64,000 nucleotides of DNA from Crateriforma sp964453205 (GTDB taxonomy: Bacteria; Planctomycetota; Planctomycetia; Pirellulales; Pirellulaceae). This document shows positions 1 to 8,305 of this stretch, piece after piece. Every line of letters begins with the position of its first letter. Within the stretch, counting starts at the first letter, position 1. The notes under the pieces were generated by a model, which had not been told where the DNA came from, searched no databases, and saw only the letters and a list, made by a program, of their open reading frames with translations. The translations under genes and the position numbers were made by a program. The stretch lies in contig CAYVRC010000004.1 in assembly GCA_964453205.1 (NCBI GenBank), forward strand, positions 1 to 64,000. The letters run 5' to 3'.

Positions 1-384
1 TTTGGCCGGCCCGATCAAAGCCTATTCTCAGGAATTTCATTCGTTCGTTCTACAATAAGGCCGCGGGACGTTTCCGACGGGCTTTCCCACACCGTCTCGC
101 TCGGTGAAAAATCATTGTCACGTTTCCACTACGAGAGCGGTGAATCACTTGGGGACGATCAAACCGCGTTGATAGGCGACGATGCCGATATTCGCCGCTG
201 GACCGAGTTCTCGCCGCGTCGCGACTCTGAGGTCGACGACATCGAAAGCTTTGGCTCCGCACATGCTCCTGGTCTCCACGTCGCGTTTTGCGACGGAGCC
301 GTGCAAACCGTGGGGTATCAGGTGGATCTATCGATTTGGAAGTCGATGGGAAACCGCAGTGATACGAGTCGCTCCGATCGATAG
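1..384 (+). CDS. DUF1559 (SBP_bac_10-like) protein, C-terminal part only
   Basis: This is the last 127 codons of a gene whose start lies left of the window, and the frame is open from base 1. The residues RPRDVSDGLSHTVSLGEKS match the conserved 'D(V/I)(T/S)DG(T/L)S.T...GEK' block of DUF1559 proteins. The tail AHAPGLHVAFCDGAVQTVGY is the family's H-x(8-9)-DG signature, followed by the usual IWKSM close. DUF1559 proteins are pseudopilin-like secreted proteins greatly expanded in planctomycetes, and their exact function is unknown. The part carrying the N-terminal methylation/TM leader is not in the window. Two further members lie at 49970 and 60895. Confidence 0.85.
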   Translation, partial: FGRPDQSLFSGISFVRSTIRPRDVSDGLSHTVSLGEKSLSRFHYESGESLGDDQTALIGDDADIRRWTEFSPRRDSEVDDIESFGSAHAPGLHVAFCDGAVQTVGYQVDLSIWKSMGNRSDTSRSDR

Positions 385-506
385 CCGGGGAAACCAACCG
401 GCCTCATCAAGTAAAACCTTGGTCGAATGAGCCCTTTTTTTTGCATAACGCGTTCGACTTGTAGTGCAGAATGCAATACGAGGAAACTTTTTGTGTTTTT
501 TGGGGG

Positions 507-529
507 AGGACGGATTGGAAATCCGTCCT
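507..529. repeat. perfect 10-bp hairpin, REP-like intergenic element
   Basis: AGGACGGATT, GGA, AATCCGTCCT forms a 10-bp perfect stem with a 3-nt loop. It lies in the 159-bp gap between the convergent DUF1559 and comB genes. No T-run follows the stem on either strand; the plus-strand T-run precedes it. It is therefore not a classical intrinsic terminator, although it may protect 3' ends. The self-complementary motif looks like a dispersed intergenic repeat, but only one copy was noticed in this window. Confidence 0.55.
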
Positions 530-543
530 ACGTCAAAGCTATC

Positions 544-1350
544 TTAGACGAATGCAAGATGTTCGATTCTGCGGTCGTGTTCGAAGCTCGCTGCTGTTTC
601 ACGCTTGGGGATCCAGTTGCACCGGTCCACCGCCGCACAAAGCGTCAAGTCTTTTTCGTATCCGGCGGCCAACAGATTCGCGCCACCCAGGCTGACAGCC
701 AGTTCTTCGGTCAGCGTTTTCCCATCGATGTCGTCCGCATCACCGATCGCTTCGCGGAAGGCCGCCAAAGCGATACGCGTTTGATCGTTTTCCAAGTCGA
801 CCGTGTGCCGCGACGATAAGGCGTCGACGAAGCAACCCGCCAGCAGCGCGTCTTCGCGACTGATGCGGCCTTCCGTGCCAGCGCAAACAAAATGCACCCG
901 GCCGGTCGAATCGGGGCCTCGCCTCCGACGAGTCTCGATCAGGGCGTCGACGATCGCGGACCGATTCAGAAAGCTGCCCAACCAAATCCGCTTGGCGGGC
1001 CGCGCGGACTCGGCCGCCAGGGTTCCGTTGGTCGTCGTGAAGATCAATTCACGGCCGTCGACGACGTCTCGGGTGTACTCGGCCGGCGAGTTTCCCAAGT
1101 CAAAACCGTGGATCGGCCGACAATTCCGTTCGCCGCACAATAGCACCCGCGTGACCGCCGTGTCTTGCAGTTGACTTTGCAGGCGGGTCGCCTGTTCGAC
1201 GGTGGTGACGGTCCAGACGCGTCGCGCACCGTTGTGAAACGCCGTGGTGATCGCCGAGGTGGCGCGTAGCACGTCGATGACGACGGCGATTTCCACGTCG
1301 TCGGCCACGGGTTCCAATCCGGGAAGCAGCGAAACGCGAATCCGCAACAT
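544..1350 (-). CDS. comB: ComB-like 2-phosphosulfolactate phosphatase
   Basis: A 268-residue protein of the ComB family. Characterised members hydrolyse 2-phosphosulfolactate to sulfolactate with Mg2+ in coenzyme M biosynthesis. Visible family blocks are VIDVLRATSAITTAF near the N terminus (about residues 24-38), the CGER...GFDLGNSP segment around residues 72-89, and FTTTNGTLA around 104-112. Length is normal for the family. The ATG at 1350 lies 3 nt after the stop of the Cys-rich gene upstream, so the two are probably co-transcribed. Bacteria without coenzyme M carry many ComB homologues of unproven substrate. The family call is firm; the physiological substrate here is inferred. Confidence 0.85.
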   Translation of the reverse strand: MLRIRVSLLPGLEPVADDVEIAVVIDVLRATSAITTAFHNGARRVWTVTTVEQATRLQSQLQDTAVTRVLLCGERNCRPIHGFDLGNSPAEYTRDVVDGRELIFTTTNGTLAAESARPAKRIWLGSFLNRSAIVDALIETRRRRGPDSTGRVHFVCAGTEGRISREDALLAGCFVDALSSRHTVDLENDQTRIALAAFREAIGDADDIDGKTLTEELAVSLGGANLLAAGYEKDLTLCAAVDRCNWIPKRETAASFEHDRRIEHLAFV

Positions 1351-1353
1351 CGC

Positions 1354-1545
1354 TCAGAATCGATCCTGCTCCGGCACCGCCGAAACACGCACATCGCCGT
1401 CGTCGACTTCGACGTGAATCTGACTCGGCCGGCAACACACCGGGCAATCCTCCACGTAATCCTGGGACCCGCCTTCGCTCAAATCGATCGGAATCACGAT
1501 CTCTTCACCGCAACCGTCACAAACGTAGGTGGCTTCGTCGTTCAC
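1354..1545 (-). CDS. CPXCG motif cysteine-rich small protein
   Basis: A 63-residue acidic protein with two Cys pairs, CDGC (residues 9-12) and CPVC (about 35-38), matching the small Cys_rich_CPXG family, probably a zinc ribbon. The start is GTG at 1545, chosen because AAGGAG lies 8 nt upstream. The stop is 3 nt before the comB start, indicating a two-gene operon. Its role is unknown in the family. It could bind zinc structurally or be a small regulatory or chaperone-like protein. Confidence 0.75.
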   Translation of the reverse strand: MNDEATYVCDGCGEEIVIPIDLSEGGSQDYVEDCPVCCRPSQIHVEVDDGDVRVSAVPEQDRF

Positions 1546-1723
1546 TTCTGGTACTCCTTGGGGAACTACAGGCCTGAGGCAGCCTATCGTACGAGGCCGC
1601 CGTGCCGGCTGAAAAAGCGCCGCCTGTTCACGCAGCCGTCCTCATCCACCACAATAAACGATGCGGACCGTCCGAACCGTACCGATCCTCCCGACGGGCG
1701 TCTTTTTAAAGGAAACCAACGTC

Positions 1724-2722
1724 ATGAAACTGTCCCCAGCGCTCACCATGGGCCTGACACTGCTCGTGTTCGGATGCAGCCGTGACGGCGGCACCGATGT
1801 CGCCCCCGACCTCGGCGATGCCGCCGAGAACGCCCTGGAGGCCGACCAGGCATTGGCCGAAATCGCCGGCCAGGTGATGTGGACCAAGGGCAACCGGACG
1901 GCGTCGGTGGATCTTCGCGAAGTCGCTCCGGAAGATCTTCCCACCGCGGTGGCGGCGACGGTCATGGTCCCCGGTGTCGAGGAGGTCCAACTCAAGGGCC
2001 GAGCCGTCGACGACACGATCGCGCTTCCCGTCTCCGGAATTCCGACGCTGCGGCGGCTGCGTTTGACCGACACCGACGTGACCGACACGACGTTGAAAAA
2101 AATCGGCGAGGTGGGAAACCTGCAACTCCTGCACGTTCACGGCGCGCAGCAGATCACGGCCGAGGGGTTACGGAGTCTGTCCGAGCTTTCGGAACTGAAA
2201 GATCTCAGCCTGTCCGGTGACAACATCGACGACGGCGTGATCGCCTCGTTGGCCGGGCTGACCGAGCTGAAAAAGGTCCGCTTGCGAGGCACCGCGATCA
2301 CCGGTGACAACATCGCCCCCATCGGCGACACGCCGATCGAAGATTTGGAGCTGGCCGAAACCGATTTCGGCAACGCGGGCATGGCGGACGTCGCCGAGAT
2401 GCCGGAACTCACGAAATTGAATTTGTGGCTGACGAAAATCGACGACCAAGGTTTACAATCACTGGCCGGAAACGAACGATTGACGTCGCTGAATCTGGAC
2501 AACTTGCCGGGCATCACCGACGCTTCGATCGACGTGATCGCGTCGATGCCGTCCTTGACGTTTTTGCATCTGGGCAAGACCGCCGTGACAGCCGACGGAG
2601 TCGAACGTTTGGACAAACTGCAAAAACTGGAAAAGATTCATGTCACGAATTTGGACGTGCCCGAGGAAGTGTTGCAACGACTCCGCGATCGAATTCCGTC
2701 GCTGAAAGAAGTTGTCAACTGA
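1724..2722 (+). CDS. leucine-rich-repeat lipoprotein
   Basis: A 332-residue protein. The chosen ATG at 1724 follows AAAGGA and gives a lipoprotein signal (MKLSPALTMG then LTLLVFGCS, lipidated Cys near residue 18). The in-frame extension up to 1661 adds a non-signal tail and is rejected. The mature part is a series of about 24-residue LRRs of the RNI/AMN1 type, with repeated L..L.L..T.I.D patterns such as LRRLRLTDTDVTD, LKKVRLRGTAITG and LTFLHLGKTAVTADG, running to the C terminus. It is probably anchored in the periplasm and binds a protein partner. The stop TGA overlaps the recQ ATG (TGATG), so the two are translationally coupled, although no functional link is obvious. Confidence 0.85.
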   Translation: MKLSPALTMGLTLLVFGCSRDGGTDVAPDLGDAAENALEADQALAEIAGQVMWTKGNRTASVDLREVAPEDLPTAVAATVMVPGVEEVQLKGRAVDDTIALPVSGIPTLRRLRLTDTDVTDTTLKKIGEVGNLQLLHVHGAQQITAEGLRSLSELSELKDLSLSGDNIDDGVIASLAGLTELKKVRLRGTAITGDNIAPIGDTPIEDLELAETDFGNAGMADVAEMPELTKLNLWLTKIDDQGLQSLAGNERLTSLNLDNLPGITDASIDVIASMPSLTFLHLGKTAVTADGVERLDKLQKLEKIHVTNLDVPEEVLQRLRDRIPSLKEVVN

Positions 2723-5532
2723 TGGCCGACGTCCATGTCGTTCATAGCGTGCCCGGTGCGGCCGATCCGACGACGTTGTTGTCCCGGTTCGCCTTGCGGT
2801 CGTTCCGACCCGGCCAACGCGACGTCATCGATGCCGTCGCCGACGGTCGCGACGCGTTGTGCATCATGCCGACCGGAGGCGGAAAAAGCCTTTGCTACCA
2901 GTTGCCGGCCTTGGCCCGCGAGGGCACGACGATCGTCGTGTCGCCCCTGATCGCACTGATGAAAGATCAAGTCGACACGCTGCGATCACGCGGCATCGAC
3001 GCGAAATTGCTCAACAGCAGCTTGTCCGCGGGCGAACAAGACCGAGTCATGGCCGAGATGGCTTCGGGCAAGGTCAAACTCGTTTACATCGCGCCGGAGC
3101 GTCTTCGCAACGGTCGTTTTCTGGACGCGATCCGCACGGCGAACGTCTCCTTGTTGGCGATCGACGAAGCGCATTGCGTGAGCGAATGGGGGCACGATTT
3201 TCGTCCCGACTATGCGAGGCTGGGACGGTTTCGCACGAAGTACTTGAACAACGTGCAAACGATCGCGCTGACGGCGACGGCCACCCCGACGGTTCGCGAT
3301 GACATTTGTGACCTGCTGCAACTGGATCAGCCGGCCGTGTTCGTGACCGGATTCGCGCGAACGAATCTGCGTTTCGGTGCCGACCACTTTCAAAGCGATT
3401 CGGCCAAGGACGAAAAGCTGGTCGAACTGGTCCGATCGATCGACGGCACTGGCATCATCTACGCGGCGACGCGAAAACGCTGCGAGGAAATCGGCAATTG
3501 GTTACCCGAGCGGAGCCGAAAACGTGTCGGGGTGTATCACGCCGGGCTTGAACCCGCCCAGCGGCATCGGGTCCAGGAAGCTTTCATGTCCGGCGAGCTG
3601 GCCGCGATCGTGGCGACCAACGCGTTCGGAATGGGCATCGACAAATCGGACATCCGTTACGTCGTGCACTACAACATTCCGGGCAGCTTGGAAGCCTATT
3701 ACCAAGAAGCCGGACGCGCCGGACGCGACGGCGACATGAGCCTGTGTCGCTTGTTGTTTTCTTACCAAGATCGGTACATCCAAGAATTTTTCATCGAGAA
3801 CCGTTATCCCTCTCGCGAGATCGTCAAGAAGGTTTACGAATACCTGCTGTCCCGCGAGGAAGACCCGATCGAATTGACGTTGGATCAAGTTCGCGAGGCG
3901 ATCAACATCAAGGAGACCAGCGAATCGATCGGAACCGCCGAGACACTGATCGCCAAAGCCGGTGTCTTGAAACGACTGGACAGCAATTCGAACAACGCGA
4001 TCTTGCGGATCGACAGCGAAGCCCCGACGCTGCTGGATTTTCTGCCTCGCGAAGCCAAGCTGCGTCGCAAAGTCATGGTGGCGATCGAAAAAGTCGTCGG
4101 CGGCCGCCGCGGCGAAGACGTCTATGTCCGCCCGAACCATTTGGCCGAACTGGCCGGTGTGGAGCGGGACCAGTTGGCGAGGACCCTGCGGGAATTGCAA
4201 AAACTGCGATCGTTCGATTACGTCCCGCCGTTTCGCGGCCGCGCCGTCCACTTCACCCGACGCGATCTGCCCTTCGAGAAATTGGAAATCGATTTCGACG
4301 AATTGCAACGTCGCAAGGACGCCGAGTATCAAAAACTGGACGCCGTGATCTCGTTCGCGCGGACTTCGGGTTGTCGTCAACGCGTGATCTTGACGTATTT
4401 CGGCGATCCCAAAGCCGCCAACTGTTCGATTTGTGATCGCTGCGACCCGAAAGCTGCGATGTCGTTGGACGCATCGGGGGCGTCTTCATTGACGACCGGA
4501 TCACAGGTCAGCGCCGCTGATAAAACAGCCGATCCGGAACTGCTGCATCGAGGCGTGCAAGTCGTTCTGAGCGGTGTCACACGGACCCACGGTCGCTTCG
4601 GCAAGACGATGGTCGCGCAGATGTTGTGCGGCAGCAAAAACAAGAAATTGCAACAATGGAAATTGCATCGTCTGAGCACCTACGGGTTGCTGGCGACGCT
4701 GAAACAGTCCGACGTGACGGCGGTGATGGACGAATTGATCGCATGCGGGTTGCTGCAGCAGGTCGAAGTCGATCAGCGTCGGCCGACCGTGCAGTTGACC
4801 GAGGCCGGTCGTGACGTGATGCAGTCACGACAGTCGTTGCCCGAAGCTTTCCGGCCGATGTATCCGCTGGCCAAAAAGTTGACCAACTCGGTGCGACACC
4901 TGGAAAAGGCCGACGTCGCGTCCGCCGGTGCCACCGAGGACGACGCGGCAAACGAACCGCCGAAGTCCCCGCCGTCTGTCTCGCCGCCGAACGACTTCGT
5001 CACCGACGTCGCGGCCGCCGTGAAGCCTTTGCCCGACGTCGCCCCGGGTGACCTCGCGCCGCCGCCCGATGCGGTCGAATCGGACTTGATCGAAACCTTG
5101 AAACGATTCCGGCGGAAACGCTCCGCCGCCCTGGGCATCCCGCCGCACCAGGTCATCTCGGTCGCCACGATCAACCGCATCGCCGATCAAAAACCGATCG
5201 ACGTCGGAAGTTTGGAGAACATCGATGGCGTCTCGGCCGAAATGATCGAATCGTTCGGCCACGATTTGCTGGAAATGGTGCGGCGCCGGTTGAGCGAGGA
5301 CGCCGCGTCGGGGACGGCGGAAAGCGAGCTTTCGGCCGTCGACGCGGTCGATCGCCCGGACGGTCCCGGCGACGAAGGCGGGCAGGATTTTTACTGGACC
5401 TGGAAACTTTTTCGCGACGGCTACAGTAAGGACCAAGTGACAGAAATCCGGCGGCTTTCCCGCGACGACGTGCAAAGGCATCTTCGACAAGCGGCCCGGG
5501 CCGGTCACGACATCGACCCGAATTGGCAATAA
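2722..5532 (+). CDS. recQ: RecQ-family ATP-dependent DNA helicase
   Basis: A 936-residue 3'-5' DNA helicase. Motif I MPTGGGKSLCYQ lies at residues about 49-60, the DEAH box (AIDEAHCVSEWGHDFR) near 146-161, and motif VI (YYQEAGRAGRDGD) near 332-344. A Cys cluster (GCRQR...CSICDRC) near 550-575 is the RecQ zinc site, followed by a winged helix. An HRDC-like segment begins near 790 (LKRFRRKRSAALGIPPHQV). The last about 45 residues (WKLFRDGYSKDQVTEIRRLS) look like the extra C-terminal helix-turn-helix found in long RecQs. The protein is longer than the 610-residue E. coli enzyme because of these parts and an acidic, Pro-rich linker (about 735-790). The ATG overlaps the LRR gene stop. The longer frame starting at 2425 is rejected because it runs through the LRR gene. 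Confidence 0.95.
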   Translation: MADVHVVHSVPGAADPTTLLSRFALRSFRPGQRDVIDAVADGRDALCIMPTGGGKSLCYQLPALAREGTTIVVSPLIALMKDQVDTLRSRGIDAKLLNSSLSAGEQDRVMAEMASGKVKLVYIAPERLRNGRFLDAIRTANVSLLAIDEAHCVSEWGHDFRPDYARLGRFRTKYLNNVQTIALTATATPTVRDDICDLLQLDQPAVFVTGFARTNLRFGADHFQSDSAKDEKLVELVRSIDGTGIIYAATRKRCEEIGNWLPERSRKRVGVYHAGLEPAQRHRVQEAFMSGELAAIVATNAFGMGIDKSDIRYVVHYNIPGSLEAYYQEAGRAGRDGDMSLCRLLFSYQDRYIQEFFIENRYPSREIVKKVYEYLLSREEDPIELTLDQVREAINIKETSESIGTAETLIAKAGVLKRLDSNSNNAILRIDSEAPTLLDFLPREAKLRRKVMVAIEKVVGGRRGEDVYVRPNHLAELAGVERDQLARTLRELQKLRSFDYVPPFRGRAVHFTRRDLPFEKLEIDFDELQRRKDAEYQKLDAVISFARTSGCRQRVILTYFGDPKAANCSICDRCDPKAAMSLDASGASSLTTGSQVSAADKTADPELLHRGVQVVLSGVTRTHGRFGKTMVAQMLCGSKNKKLQQWKLHRLSTYGLLATLKQSDVTAVMDELIACGLLQQVEVDQRRPTVQLTEAGRDVMQSRQSLPEAFRPMYPLAKKLTNSVRHLEKADVASAGATEDDAANEPPKSPPSVSPPNDFVTDVAAAVKPLPDVAPGDLAPPPDAVESDLIETLKRFRRKRSAALGIPPHQVISVATINRIADQKPIDVGSLENIDGVSAEMIESFGHDLLEMVRRRLSEDAASGTAESELSAVDAVDRPDGPGDEGGQDFYWTWKLFRDGYSKDQVTEIRRLSRDDVQRHLRQAARAGHDIDPNWQ

Positions 5533-5562
5533 ACGACCCGTGGTACCGTTTTTGCTGCGTTT

Positions 5563-5609
5563 TCGGCGCTCGGAACCCGTTTTCGCGGGGCGTAGCGCCG
5601 ACACTTTTT
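5563..5609 (+). terminator. possible terminator after recQ
   Basis: TCGGCGCT at 5563-5570 pairs with AGCGCCGA at 5594-5601 (8 bp, about 23-nt loop), followed by CAC and a TTTTT run. It lies 30 nt after the recQ stop. The long loop makes it a weak intrinsic terminator. The rest of the 220-bp gap to ftsH shows no clear gene, only the GGAGGA ribosome site at 5741-5746. Confidence 0.4.
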
Positions 5610-5752
5610 GGGGTCAGTGCTAGACTGAGGAATCGCCGGACGAACCACGGACCGATCACGGGCCGATCGGCAAAAGACTGGCCACGAATGGACTAGGTCG
5701 TACTATTCCATCTCAAACAACTGATGACATTCGCAACTTCGGAGGATTCCGC

Positions 5753-7801
5753 ATGACGGATCCTCGGGAAAGGCTTTCGATGGAAAATCGTTCGGAGGAC
5801 AACAAAGATTCGGGTGCCGACGGCAGTCGCAAGCGGGGCAACAACTCGTTTCTGATTGCCTTGGTGGTCGCCGGATTGGTGGCCATGCTGTTCCTGAATC
5901 GGGGCGAGGAACGCGATCGGGTCACGTCCAGCTTTTTCCAGCAGCAACTCAGCGAAGGCAACGTTCAAAACGTCGTCATCACCGACGAAACGATCAAGGG
6001 AACGTTCCGCTTTCGACCGGAAAAACCGGTACCAAAGGGTGCCGAGGGGACCACGGACGGAGACGGCGAAGTGGAGAAGTACCGCAAGGAGTTTTACCTG
6101 GTCCGCAACCGCGATGCCGGTGCGGCCAAGGAACTGGAGGCACAGCTCCGCGAGAAAAACATCCCCTACGAATTCGCCGAGCCCGATCGGACCGGGGAGA
6201 TCCTCAGTTTGCTGATCATGATCGGCCTGCCGTTGGCGATCATCGGGTTCTTGTTCGTCATGATTCGCCGGACCCGCAGCGACATGATGGGCGGGGGGTT
6301 CCTGTCGGGATTCAGCAAGAGCCCCGCGAAACGCTTCGAAGCCACCGACAAGGCGATCAAGTTCACCGACGTCGCGGGTTTGGAAGGCGTCAAAGCGGAT
6401 TTGCAAGAAATCGTCGATTACCTGAAGACGCCCGAGAAGTTTCAAAAGCTGGGCGGCTTCGTTCCCAAAGGCGTCCTACTGAACGGGCCTCCCGGAACCG
6501 GCAAGACGTTGCTGGCACGGGCCATCGCCGGCGAGGCCGATGTGCCGTACTTCAGCGTCAACGGTAGCGAATTCATTCAGATGTTCGTCGGCGTCGGTGC
6601 CAGCCGCGTCCGTGACCTGTTCCGGACCGCCAAAGAACAGGCGCCCGCGATCATCTTCATCGACGAAATCGATGCGGTCGGTCGACAACGGGGGGCCGGT
6701 TTGGGCGGCGGACACGATGAACGGGAACAAACGCTGAACCAGATCTTGGGTGAAATGGACGGCTTCGGGGGCAGTCAAGCGGTGATCGTGGTCGCCGCGA
6801 CGAACCGGCCCGACGTGCTGGACCCGGCCTTGTTGCGACCCGGTCGCTTCGATCGGCACATCACGGTCGGCCGCCCGACGATGAACGGTCGCGAGGCCAT
6901 CTTCAAGGTCCACGTCCGCGACGTCCCGCTCAGCGACGACGTGGATTTGAGACGCTTGGCTGCGGGAACCGTCGGTCTGACCGGCGCGGACATCCGCAAC
7001 ATGGTCAACGAAGCCGCGTTGTGGGCGGCCCGCAACGATAAGAAACAGGTCGAAATGGAAGACTTCGATTACGCCCGCGACAAAATCCTGATGGGGGCCA
7101 AACGCGAGGAAGTTCTACAAGAGGACGAAAAAGAAAAAACCGCTTACCACGAAGCCGGCCATACGCTGACGGCTTGGCATTTGGACGGATCTCACGTCGT
7201 CCACAAGGTCACGATCATCCCCCGTGGCCGCGCCCTCGGGGTGACCCAGTACGTGCCCAACGAAGACCGATTGAGCATCAGCAAACGGGAACTGGAACAC
7301 CAGTTGATCGTGCTGTTGGGGGGGCGAGCGGCCGAAAAAATCGTCTACAGCGAAACTTGTGTCGGTGCCGAGAACGACCTGGAACGGGCGACCAGCATCG
7401 CGCGGCGAATGGTCACCCACTGGGGCATGAGCGCCAAAATCGGTCCGGTCAGCTACAAAACCAGCGACGAGGACCCGTTCTTGGGCCGCGAGATTCATCA
7501 GTCGCGTCAGTTCAGCGAACACACGCAAGAATTAATCGACGAAGAAGTCGCACGAATCTTGTTGGAAGCCGACCAAAAAGCCGAACAGCTTCTGCGGGAA
7601 CACCGTGGCGAATTGGAATCGATCACACGTTCGCTGTTGGAAAAGGAAGAGCTTTCCGAAATGGAAATCACCGACTTGATCGGTCCCTCCATCCACGAAC
7701 GCTCCGGGACGAAAAAAGACAAGTCCGAACAAACGATCGCACCGGAGAGTGCGTCGGAGCACAGTCCCGGTACGGCCGTCCAACGCGACGATGGGAATTG
7801 A
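5753..7801 (+). CDS. ftsH: ATP-dependent zinc metalloprotease FtsH
   Basis: A 682-residue membrane AAA+ protease that degrades misfolded and short-lived proteins at the inner membrane. The start ATG follows GGAGGA by 6 nt. Two transmembrane helices flank the periplasmic part (about residues 33-48 and 151-170). Walker A GPPGTGKT is at 245-252 and Walker B FIDEIDAVGRQRG near 300. The SRH region is present (ATNRPDVLDPALLRPGRFD). The zinc site HEAGH is at 466-470. All catalytic elements are intact. The N-terminal cytosolic tail and charged C-terminal tail are longer than in E. coli. The next gene begins 3 nt after the stop. Confidence 0.97.
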   Translation: MTDPRERLSMENRSEDNKDSGADGSRKRGNNSFLIALVVAGLVAMLFLNRGEERDRVTSSFFQQQLSEGNVQNVVITDETIKGTFRFRPEKPVPKGAEGTTDGDGEVEKYRKEFYLVRNRDAGAAKELEAQLREKNIPYEFAEPDRTGEILSLLIMIGLPLAIIGFLFVMIRRTRSDMMGGGFLSGFSKSPAKRFEATDKAIKFTDVAGLEGVKADLQEIVDYLKTPEKFQKLGGFVPKGVLLNGPPGTGKTLLARAIAGEADVPYFSVNGSEFIQMFVGVGASRVRDLFRTAKEQAPAIIFIDEIDAVGRQRGAGLGGGHDEREQTLNQILGEMDGFGGSQAVIVVAATNRPDVLDPALLRPGRFDRHITVGRPTMNGREAIFKVHVRDVPLSDDVDLRRLAAGTVGLTGADIRNMVNEAALWAARNDKKQVEMEDFDYARDKILMGAKREEVLQEDEKEKTAYHEAGHTLTAWHLDGSHVVHKVTIIPRGRALGVTQYVPNEDRLSISKRELEHQLIVLLGGRAAEKIVYSETCVGAENDLERATSIARRMVTHWGMSAKIGPVSYKTSDEDPFLGREIHQSRQFSEHTQELIDEEVARILLEADQKAEQLLREHRGELESITRSLLEKEELSEMEITDLIGPSIHERSGTKKDKSEQTIAPESASEHSPGTAVQRDDGN

Positions 7802-7804
7802 ACC

Positions 7805-8305
7805 TTGGAAATCATCGATTTCGTCTCCCGATACGTTCACATCGTCACGTCGATCGTCTTGATCGGCGGCAGTGTGTTCAGCCTGCTGGTTCTGATGCCC
7901 GCGGCGAAGCTGATTCCCGACGACGCGCACCAAACGCTGGCCGCGGCCGTGACGGGGCGCTGGAAGCGGGTGGTCCATTCGGGGATCTTGTTGTTCCTGA
8001 TTACCGGCTTTTACAACTACTTTCGTGCCATCCCGGAGCATCGAGGCGACGGCCTGTATCACGCGTTGATCGGCACCAAAATGCTGTTGGCCTTCCTCGT
8101 GTTCTTCTTGGCGGCGGCTTTGGTCGGACGCAGTGCGGCCTTGGAGAAAATGCGAACCCACCGTGCGACGTGGTTGAAGGTCTTGCTGTTGCTCGCGGCG
8201 ATCGTGGTCGGATTGGCCAGCTATGCCAAAGTTCGCGGTATCCCGGCGGACATTCCGCCCGCCCTGGTCACCGACACCGCTGGGCCGATCAACGCCTCGA
8301 GCTGA
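7805..8305 (+). CDS. CopD-like four-helix membrane protein
   Basis: A 166-residue integral membrane protein with four predicted helices (about residues 11-31, 57-73, 87-108 and 122-140). Conserved polar positions RYVHIVTSIVLIGGSVF and WKRVVHSGILLFLITGFYN resemble the CopD/DUF2269 type of haem- or copper-associated membrane proteins. The two His in helices 1 and 2 could ligate haem or metal. The start is TTG at 7805, 3 nt after ftsH, so it is probably translated from the ftsH transcript. The family call is by pattern only. Its end overlaps the convergent PQQ-protein gene by 17 nt. Confidence 0.6.
   Translation: MEIIDFVSRYVHIVTSIVLIGGSVFSLLVLMPAAKLIPDDAHQTLAAAVTGRWKRVVHSGILLFLITGFYNYFRAIPEHRGDGLYHALIGTKMLLAFLVFFLAAALVGRSAALEKMRTHRATWLKVLLLLAAIVVGLASYAKVRGIPADIPPALVTDTAGPINASS

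Noticed and set aside
507..529. intrinsic terminator for comB or the DUF1559 gene
   Set aside because: The stem is perfect but no T-run follows it in either direction, so it is listed as a repeat.
2425..2721. N-terminal extension of recQ
   Set aside because: It overlaps the LRR gene in another frame and has random composition; the coupled ATG at 2722 is better.
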